NCBI RefSeq assembly: GCF_003967575.1
Contig: NZ_BIFT01000001.1
Location: 4,836,001 to 4,900,000, forward strand
Source: Dictyobacter alpinus
Lineage (GTDB): Bacteria; Chloroflexota; Ktedonobacteria; Ktedonobacterales; Ktedonobacteraceae
Length of the DNA: 64,000 bases
Direction: 5' to 3'
Part shown: positions 62,801-64,000 of the stretch, piece after piece
Numbering within the stretch: the first letter of the stretch is position 1
How the letters are laid out: each line of letters begins with the position of its first letter
Notes under the pieces: generated by a model
Told to the model about the DNA's origin: nothing
What the model saw: only the letters and a program-made list of their open reading frames with translations
Databases searched by the model: none
Translations under genes and position numbers: made by a program

Positions 62801-63558
62801 AGATTCAAGGGACTCATACCCTGGAGTTGTGTGAGCCAGTATTGTGTTTGCTGCTCCCGTACCGATCCCTGAAACCACTGCCGCTGCCAGACAGCATAAT
62901 CGCTATAGCTGACAGGAAGTTCCGTTAATGGCGAGCTATGTTGATGCATGAAGGCCGCGTACAGCACATTGAGTTCATGTATAAACAGGCCAATCGACCA
63001 AGCATCAAAGATGATATGGTGGAAAAGGAACAGCAAGACATGCCGATCAGATTGCATCCGTACCAGATGAATTCGGAAGAGGGGTCCCTTGTCCAGTTGG
63101 AAGGGGCGTTGCGCATCCTGTGTTGAGAGCCGCTGTACCTCTCGCTGCTGCTGGCTCCCCGTCAGCAAGCTCAGATCAATCAGAGGCAGAGGGAGCGTGC
63201 GCTCTGGCAAGATAACCTGCTCCGGGGAGCCATCGTGTGCCACGAATTGTGTACGGAGCGTTTCATGACGACGTACAATCTCCTGTATACTATGCCATAG
63301 GACGGCTATGTATAGCGGACCGGTGAGCTGGTAGGCTCCAGGCAGATTATAAGAAGTAGCTTTGGCATCTAGTTGCTGAAGGAACCAGAGCCGCTGCTGC
63401 GCGAAGGACAGGGCGACCGGACCCTGCGGCCGACGATGGGGTATCTCTTGTTGCCGCGTTGATTGTTGCTGCGCTAATTTCGACCGTAAATGTTGCTGGA
63501 GTAATTTCTGCTTGGCTGCTGAGAGTTGAGAAAAGTCTTGCATAGGTATGTTACTCAT
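47815..63558 (-). CDS. NRPS, 5247 aa: C-A-PCP, C-A(Ser)-PCP-E, C-A(Ser)-PCP, C-A(Thr)-PCP, C
   Basis: First complete synthetase. The N-terminus (about 1-45) is a charged, Gln-rich helix suited to docking. A3 motifs lie near residues 657, 1729, 3255 and 4320; carrier motifs near 1057, 2120 (LGGDS, before E), 3648 and 4723 (IGGQS). The epimerization domain (about 2180-2600) shows HHLVIDGVSWR and EGHGRE. The C domain after it (HHAILDGWS near 2787) is of the type that follows E domains. Pocket codes: DIWEVTADD (unassigned), DVWHISLID (Ser, epimerized), DVWHISLID (Ser), DFWNIGMVH (Thr). It ends with a canonical C domain (HHIIADGWS near 4915) and a basic tail, with no A partner of its own. The ATG overlaps the upstream stop by 8 bp. 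GGAGG abuts that ATG, so the next in-frame Met (residue 6) is a possible alternative start. C2 and C4 read DHSISDG, keeping the second, catalytic His. Confidence 0.97.
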   Translation of the reverse strand: MSNIPMQDFSQLSAAKQKLLQQHLRSKLAQQQSTRQQEIPHRRPQGPVALSFAQQRLWFLQQLDAKATSYNLPGAYQLTGPLYIAVLWHSIQEIVRRHETLRTQFVAHDGSPEQVILPERTLPLPLIDLSLLTGSQQQREVQRLSTQDAQRPFQLDKGPLFRIHLVRMQSDRHVLLFLFHHIIFDAWSIGLFIHELNVLYAAFMHQHSSPLTELPVSYSDYAVWQRQWFQGSVREQQTQYWLTQLQGMSPLNLPTDRPRPSMLSMKGAHYRARFPYSLLARLKALSQQEGVTLFMALVSTFQILAHRYTHQDDIVIGTSIANRLRPGTEHIIGFLVNTLLLRTDLSGNPSFQTVLKRVQRVIRDALTHQDMPFEELVAAIQTDRSWSTQPPLQVLFVFNNTPATQLQLGQTTAQPLMVESGSAKFDIMVEIQEVADGLDISFEYSTDLFEEDTIARLIAHWRNIIASATSQPAQRIGYLPFLNPEEEQRLLVGWNATTTDYPLATSFLHLFAAQVARTPDRVALVYGNQSLTYQEVDYQTTLLARRLLGAGVTTETLVALYLERSANLLITILAIWKCGGTYLPLDPAYPQERLLAIVGDAQPWLIITTVSLHATLTPAPSVKVYRLDDSPYDGVGDKERPCLPVIHPRQLAYIIYTSGSTGRPKGVMVTQQGMLNHLLAKVDDLQLSADDSVAQTASHCFDISVWQLLAALLTGGQTHIFSDDCSHDPEALHQQTQTSGITILEVVPSLLSVILQIETERHTAALSSLRWLVVTGEALPVSLCQHWFEQYSQLPLVNAYGPTECSDDVTHAFIYRGEESTSSLSMPIGRPIANTQIYILDEHLLPVPIGHSGQIYVGGVGVGRGYLHDVEKTARAFIPDPFTTTAGSCLYHTGDVGRYRADGSIEFLGRVDQQIKLRGYRIELGEIEALIAREDSVRECVVNLWEGTSGDQHLIAYVVPEDGEDFEVELVRQTLAQQLPAYMLPSAILPLPAFPLTPNGKIDRRSLPIPSFTSAQSTLPALPPSPTEELLASIFAEVLQLPHVSVTDQFFALGGHSLLATQVIARVRQRFHLDLPVRALFEAPGVRALARLIEQQRSSSSTSALSRPPLLPVDRNRPLPLSFAQQRLWFLHQFDPTTLAYHLPVALQLQGTLQLAALTQSFQQLLDRHEILRTTLHSQDGETFQQIEPSSTFLLPLVDLTGLPLAEQSSAPLLQQLLRIPFDLRHGPLLRGLLLRLASQEHVLLLSMDHSISDGWSMGILLREIRALYQAACDGQTPALPPLPVQYADFALWQRQLLSADYLAPHLHYWQQQLGQLPTLQLPTDFPRPALQTFTGARQRVRLSGAQRAQLVALSQRSGSTLFMTLLSLFGLLLARYSGQQDLPIGTPIANRTQPELEGLIGFFVNTLVLRLSLVGDPSFEQLVARVRELTLDAYAHQEVPFEQVVESLQLPRDPARSPLFQVMFVLQNATPLTQVSESFAGLQPTLLDVQPVGAKFDLTLTVDEETEGLSCTFEYNRDLFAAATIQRLARHWLLLVDAALAHPEQPVGTLPLLTPEDRHLLLEVVNATETPYAFERSIQQRLAEQFASRPDQIAVTFEQQQLSYGELERRSNQLAHFLHAQGIGPDRLVGLCLQRSLELVIAILAVLKAGGAYVPLDPDYPTERLRFLIEDTHLSLVLTQYPLLPLLPSSDCRRLCLDRDWILIAGESDAPLPTLVHPEQLAYMIYTSGSTGLPKGAMNTQQALLNRLLWMQQRYQLDATDCVLQKTPFSFDVSVWEFFWPLLAGARLLLAAPEGQRDSAYLVALIRQQAVSLCHFVPSMLSVFLQEPEVSHCQSLRDVICSGEALSFELQQRFFARLGAGLHNLYGPTEAAIDVTAWTCQPESLRREVPIGRPIANLRVYVLDERLRPLPIGVPGELYLGGIGLARGYAERPALTAERFVPDPLSQQPGARLYRTGDRVRWLEDGTLSYLGRLDFQVKIRGQRIELGEIEQQLERHPAVREAVVLAREEQPGHPYLAAYLVIQQDNAPTQEELLKYLQGKLPHYMLPAHFLLLDELPLTTNGKVDRKALPAPQRSLRQRQTDFVAPRTPEEELLAGIWSTVLDLPRVSIYDNFFSLGGDSILSLQAVSKARKAGLQLQVKDFFQYQTIAELSPLLHIQEVIVDAPSGPHTGPVPLTPVQHWFFSQQLPAPDYWNQAILLKLSPTISLTLLEQALCAVLQQHEILHTRFHYEQETWQATIPAQFGTPDITRIDLSHIPASEQEAMIVQLTNHYHASLKLTTGLLSRIVLFETDPGKDRQLLIVIHHLVIDGVSWRILLEDVHNALQGQDSKRAGTQNTYQQWAEKLRVYAQSERLLAEVAYWQAALDHPVRPLHRDFPDGENLEASARTISFTLSHAATTALLQQVPAAYNMRINDTLLAALALAFDDWQHLPLFVDVEGHGREELFADFDPSQAIGWFTSIFPLYISISHAWDLDRSLVDIKEQIRAIPDHGIGYGLLRYLCQQSGVRDTLARYPQAEVSFNYLGQFDQIMHTTGFSLAQSTIGLTHQPAGPRPYLIEIVGSINEQQLTLGFTYSAHIHRADTIQRLVDTFYKRLTNLIAYCQQPGVGRYTPSDFPLITLTQEQLDTLVQSAAKNHIQQGQSARECIQDIYPLTPTQHGLLFHSLYALHEGVYVQQTTFTIDGALDIEHLLAAWQEVTQRHTVLRTALRIEPPVQIVYRAAQVPLRTFDWQDLAAAEQDAQLQAYLKQDREQGFLLDQPPLQRLAIFHLGQDSTMVCWSYHHAILDGWSIPLVFNDILVSYQARVRNQPCQWQSVRAYRDYVAWLQQQSSEASEHFWRSSLQGIQYPTPLPDKQTDQKRPAAVTYLERTALLTADDTQKLQAFTRHYHITIHSLLQGIWALLLSRYSGESTVLFGTTVAGRPAELIGVEMMVGLFINTLPLAIRIPAHENVVAWLQQLQLHNAELQQYEYSSLVQIQAWNEVAQGRPLFESILVVENYPLDSIIEDTRNVLDIHSIQTDEQTNYPLVLMVVPGEQLHIKFVYDSTFFTQMTIERLLETIHTLIKRIMNKPEQEVDTLLQITQNEQQQLRAWNATETPYALECSIQQRLAEQFASRPDQIAVIFEQQQLSYGELERRSNQLAHFLHAQGIGPDRLVGLCLQRSLELVIAILAILKAGGAYVPLDPDYPTERLRFLIEDTHLSLVLTQYPLLPMLPSSDCRRLCLDRDWILIAGESDAPLPTLVHPEQLAYMIYTSGSTGLPKGAMNTQRALLNRLLWMQQRYQLDATDCVLQKTPFSFDVSVWEFFWPLLAGARLLLAAPEGQRDSAYLVALIRQQAVSLCHFVPSMLSVFLQEPEVSHCQSLRDVICSGEALSFELQQRFFARLGAGLHNLYGPTEAAIDVTAWTCQPESLRREVPIGRPIANLRVYVLDERLRPLPVGVPGELYLGGIGLARGYAERPALTAERFVPDPLSQQPGARLYRTGDRVRWLEDGTLSYLGRLDFQVKIRGQRIELGEIEQQLERHPAVREAVVLAREEQPGHAYLAAYVVPEDGEDFEVELVRQTLAQQLPAYMLPSAILPLPAFPLTPNGKIDRRSLPIPSFTSAQSTLPALPPSPTEELLASIFAEVLQLPRVSVTDQFFALGGHSLLATQVVARVRQRFHLDLPVRALFEAPGVRALARLIEQQHSSSSTSALSRPPLLPVDRNRPLPLSFAQQRLWFLHQFDPTTLAYHLPVALQLQGTLQLAALTQSFQQLLDRHEILRTTLHSQDGETFQQIEPSSTFLLPLVDLTGLPPAEQSSAPLLQQLLRIPFDLRHGPLLRGLLLRLASQEHVLLLSMDHSISDGWSMGILLREIRALYQAACDGQTPALPPLPVQYADFALWQRQLLSADYLAPHLHYWQQQLGQLPTLQLPTDFPRPALQTFTGARQRVRLSSAQRAQLVALSQRSGSTLFMTLLSLFGLLLARYSGQQDLPIGTPIANRTQPELEGLIGFFVNTLVLRLSLVGDPSFEQLVARVRELTLDAYAHQEVPFEQVVESLQLPRDPARSPLFQVMFVLQNATPLTQVSESFAGLQPTLLDVQPVGAKFDLTLTVDEETEGLSCTFEYNRDLFAAATIQRLARHWLLLVDAALAHPEQPVGTLPLLTPEERQQILGAQTAHQIKTNADRHALPYYIEQQVLLQPDAIGLVFQDEQITYTELNQRANQLAHFLHSQGARIGMPIGVYLERSLALPLAILAILKAGGTYVPLDPSLPPERLAFMLADTAMPLLLTQQAWRERIPSELTHVLVIDAYQEQLTALPEHNLPTISSEVPAYIIYTSGSTGTPKGVVVQHKQAARLFQTTEQQFHFQASDTWTLFHSYAFDFSVWEIWGPLLYGGKLVVVPYLVTRDPDMFHHLLEEQAVTILNQTPSAFQQLVQSNQRLGSPRQLALRFIIFGGEALDPQRLQPWIDVYGLENPQLINMYGITETTVHVTYHQITARDVAGEAGSTIGSALVDLQLYVLDRYLQCVPFGVAGELYVGGEGVSAGYLQRPALTAERFIPHPYSQIGGARLYRTGDLACLHIDGTFQYLGRIDEQVKIRGFRIELGEIEAQLVRHPHIQDAIVLARGEMGEERNLIAYIVPQQQASLSIQVLRAFLQTALPDYMLPSAFVQVESFPLTRNGKVDRQALFLIEDQSHVGEREVEGEQLHNPLEALVADTWREILGVPVSSARDNFFAIGGQSLLATRVIAQLRKVVQSDLPLHLIFEYPTVEGLAQQIEQRIAGAPIAQTPPLVPLAQGQTAPLSFAQQRLWFLDQLESGSSAYTIPIAVELQGRLHLRALEQSIATIIERHESLRTHIVVENDQPIQVIQQPGTFQLPIIDLSTLDREAQTRITRTLLRQNADRSFNLTTGPLFATTLIRLEPTRYLFLWSMHHIIADGWSLDVLVRELSALYNHVATQVPFSLASLPIQYRDYAIWQRQWLRGTLLAQHLDYWREQLKGVRPLEITTDYPRPPRPTQHGAHYIFTLPAQLKDAIHRAGQQEGTTLFMTLLAAFQIFLYRYTGQADVVVGTDIANRTHVETEGLIGFFVNLLPLRTNLSGNPSFQHVLQRVRDVVLGAYKHYDTPFEMLVEHLRPEHEPNRLPIVQILLVLQNQPQSEPQMVDLTLQVLQHEITSAKFEIALFLQEGKDGLEGIVVYNTDLFKEETIATMMQQFVTLLDSATQHSDTPINLLTRHNQLELSREAQQRKERLSTGLRKLKRGKATT
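47900..49240 (-). other. C-terminal condensation domain without its own A domain
   Basis: This canonical C domain (HHIIADGWS, then DTPFEMLVE) ends the 5247-aa protein, followed by a basic tail (ERLSTGLRKLKRGKATT). The next protein starts with a motif-less C-like domain and an Asp A domain, so this C domain probably makes the Thr-Asp bond in trans. Confidence 0.8.
49290..52460 (-). other. NRPS module C-A(Thr)-PCP
   Basis: Fourth module of the 5247-aa protein. Pocket residues from FDFSVW, TILNQTPS, FIIFGGE and NMYGITETTVH give DFWNIGMVH, the established Thr code. The carrier motif is IGGQS. A Thr hydroxyl could serve as a lactonization nucleophile, but nothing here tests that. Confidence 0.87.
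51114..52921 (-). repeat. PCP-C cassette, copy 1 in the 5247-aa gene
   Basis: About 1.8 kb covering the A-domain end, PCP3 and C4. It is nearly identical to 58887-60694 at a constant offset of 7773 bp, with only a few base differences. Confidence 0.9.
52520..55660 (-). other. NRPS module C-A(Ser)-PCP
   Basis: Third module of the 5247-aa protein. The C domain (HHAILDGWS) follows the E domain and has the N-terminal pattern PLTPTQHGLLFH, typical of C domains that accept a D-residue donor. The A domain is nearly identical to that of the preceding module and has the Ser code. Confidence 0.85.
52922..54281 (-). repeat. Ser A-domain cassette, third module of the 5247-aa gene
   Basis: Direct repeat of about 57500-58861 in the same gene, with only scattered base differences. 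It directly adjoins the PCP-C cassette at 51114-52921. Confidence 0.88.
55720..60240 (-). other. NRPS module C-A(Ser)-PCP-E (D-Ser)
   Basis: Second module of the 5247-aa protein. The pocket DVWHISLID matches the Ser code. The carrier LGGDS precedes an epimerization domain with HHLVIDGVSWR, EGHGRE and IGWFT, so D-Ser is predicted. C2 belongs to a duplicated PCP-C cassette and the A domain to a Ser cassette family. Confidence 0.85.
57500..58861 (-). repeat. Ser A-domain cassette, second module of the 5247-aa gene
   Basis: Direct repeat of 52922-54281. Together the two copies flank the PCP-E-C block at about 54282-57500. Confidence 0.88.
58887..60694 (-). repeat. PCP-C cassette, copy 2 in the 5247-aa gene
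   Basis: Partner of 51114-52921, covering the A-domain end, PCP1 and C2. The match stops abruptly after the shared segment at its right end, where the two A domains differ (DIWEVTADD here, Ser in copy 1). Confidence 0.9.
60300..63430 (-). other. NRPS module C-A(DIWEVTADD)-PCP
   Basis: First module of the 5247-aa protein. The C motif is HHIIFDAWS. Pocket residues are read from FDISVW, ITILEVVPS, WLVVTGE and NAYGPTECSDD. The code has Glu and two Asp and I cannot assign it; a cationic side chain is a guess. This C domain is the one that would take the chain from the upstream carrier. Confidence 0.8.
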
Positions 63559-63563
63559 CCTCC
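63551..63563 (-). promoter_or_regulatory. Stop/start overlap with adjoining GGAGG
   Basis: ATGAGTAA holds the start of the 5247-aa gene and the stop of the upstream gene. GGAGG (63559-63563) touches that ATG with no spacer and is 15 bases from the next in-frame ATG (63543). The true start is therefore ambiguous by five residues. Confidence 0.6.
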
Positions 63564-64000
63564 GACGCTTCTAATAAGGCCATGACATCCTCTTCTGACA
63601 TATCTTGAAGCTCTTGCAGGAAATCTGCCAGCTGTTCATGGTCAAGTGACTCCATCTGTTTTGAGAGCACGAGCCTGGCCTGGTGGGCGATAGTGGGCGA
63701 GGCAAAGAATTGCTGGATCGACAGCTCAATCTTGAACGTATCCAGGCAGGCCTTTAAAATCTTGATGGCCATGATCGAATCGCCCCCGAGATCGAAGAAA
63801 TTATCTTGTACCCCGATCTGTTCGATACCCAGGATGTTGTGCCAGATGGCGGCGATGCTCTCCTCGGTGGCGTTGTTCGGGGCAAGATAGGCAACATGCA
63901 GATTATCTGGCCGTTTATGCATGGTGCCTGGAACAGATGACGCGCTGTACCCATGTTTGAACTGCAGGGCAGCCGCCTGTATCTGCTCAAAGACCCGCCG
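63551..64000 (-). CDS. C-terminal end of upstream synthase: carrier protein domain and acidic tail (5' end beyond window)
   Basis: The frame is open from the right edge of the window to the TAA at 63551, about 149 codons. The Met at 63922 is internal, because coding continues upstream without a stop. A carrier domain carries DNFFDLGGDSIMAIK, with its Ser near position 63785. It is followed by an acidic tail (DMSEEDVMALLEASEDE), probably a docking helix for the charged N-terminus of the 5247-aa protein. The sequence ahead of the carrier (KRPDNLHVAYLAPNNATEE) lacks the NGKxDRKAL end of an A domain. It is more like the linker before carriers in polyketide synthase or hybrid modules. I infer a PKS-type or other non-A domain upstream, but cannot see it. 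The stop overlaps the next start by 8 bp, suggesting translational coupling. Confidence 0.85.
   Translation of the reverse strand, partial: RRVFEQIQAAALQFKHGYSASSVPGTMHKRPDNLHVAYLAPNNATEESIAAIWHNILGIEQIGVQDNFFDLGGDSIMAIKILKACLDTFKIELSIQQFFASPTIAHQARLVLSKQMESLDHEQLADFLQELQDMSEEDVMALLEASEDE

Noticed and set aside
63551..63922. A complete small carrier-protein gene starting at the Met at 63922
   Set aside because: The frame continues upstream to the window edge without a stop, and no ribosome binding site precedes that Met. It is the end of a larger protein.
1..64000. CRISPR arrays, tRNA or rRNA genes, insertion sequences
   Set aside because: No short regularly spaced repeats, RNA gene signatures or transposase frames were found. 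All repeats are NRPS coding cassettes.

Overview
The window is one continuous piece of a giant modular nonribosomal peptide synthetase (NRPS) locus. Every supported gene is on the minus strand, so transcription and assembly run from right (64000) to left (1). There are six genes: four complete megasynthetases of 5247, 3499, 4772 and 6371 aa, and two genes cut by the window edges. Gaps between genes are -8, 71, 17, 24 and 6 bp, as expected for a single operon. No transposase, tRNA, CRISPR array, regulator, transporter, MbtH-like gene or phosphopantetheinyl transferase is visible. The host cannot be named from this sequence. The many large multi-module proteins and the moderate to high GC would suit a Ktedonobacteria-like member of the Chloroflexota or another bacterium rich in secondary metabolism, but this is a low-confidence guess.

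Layout in assembly order. (1) 64000-63551: C-terminal end of an upstream synthase with a carrier domain and an acidic tail. The linker before the carrier looks more like a polyketide synthase linker than an adenylation (A) domain end. (2) 63558-47815, 5247 aa: C-A-PCP, C-A(Ser)-PCP-E, C-A(Ser)-PCP, C-A(Thr)-PCP, C. (3) 47743-37244, 3499 aa: X-A(Asp)-PCP, C-A(Ser) with an embedded FkbM-type methyltransferase-PCP, C-A-PCP. (4) 37226-22908, 4772 aa: C-A(Pro-like)-PCP, C-A(Gly)-PCP, C-A-PCP, C-A(Leu)-PCP-E. (5) 22883-3768, 6371 aa: C-PCP with no A domain, C-A(aromatic-like)-PCP, C-A-PCP, C-A-PCP, C-A(Gly)-PCP, C-A(Ser)-PCP, C. (6) 3761-1: X-A(Asp)-PCP-thioesterase, cut by the left edge. X is a condensation-like domain that lacks the HHxxxDG motif.

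Read collinearly, the 17 A domains predict (acidic-pocket substrate)-D-Ser-Ser-Thr-Asp-Ser(methyl?)-(acidic-pocket)-Pro?-Gly-(acidic-pocket)-D-Leu-(module without A)-aromatic?-unknown-(acidic-pocket)-Gly-Ser-Asp, released by the thioesterase. Specificities come from pocket residues aligned by eye to the GrsA Phe domain. Ser, Gly, Thr, Asp and Leu match well-known codes; the others are tentative.

The most unusual features are: (a) a condensation-carrier module without an A domain; (b) two Asp modules built the same odd way, with a canonical C domain at the end of one protein and a motif-less C-like domain starting the next; (c) an FkbM-type methyltransferase inside a Ser A domain; (d) one pocket code, DIWE(L/I/V)TADD, used exactly once in each of the four big proteins; (e) near-identical Ser, Gly and PCP-C cassettes shared within and between genes, pointing to recent recombination or gene conversion; and (f) different kinds of docking tails at different protein junctions.
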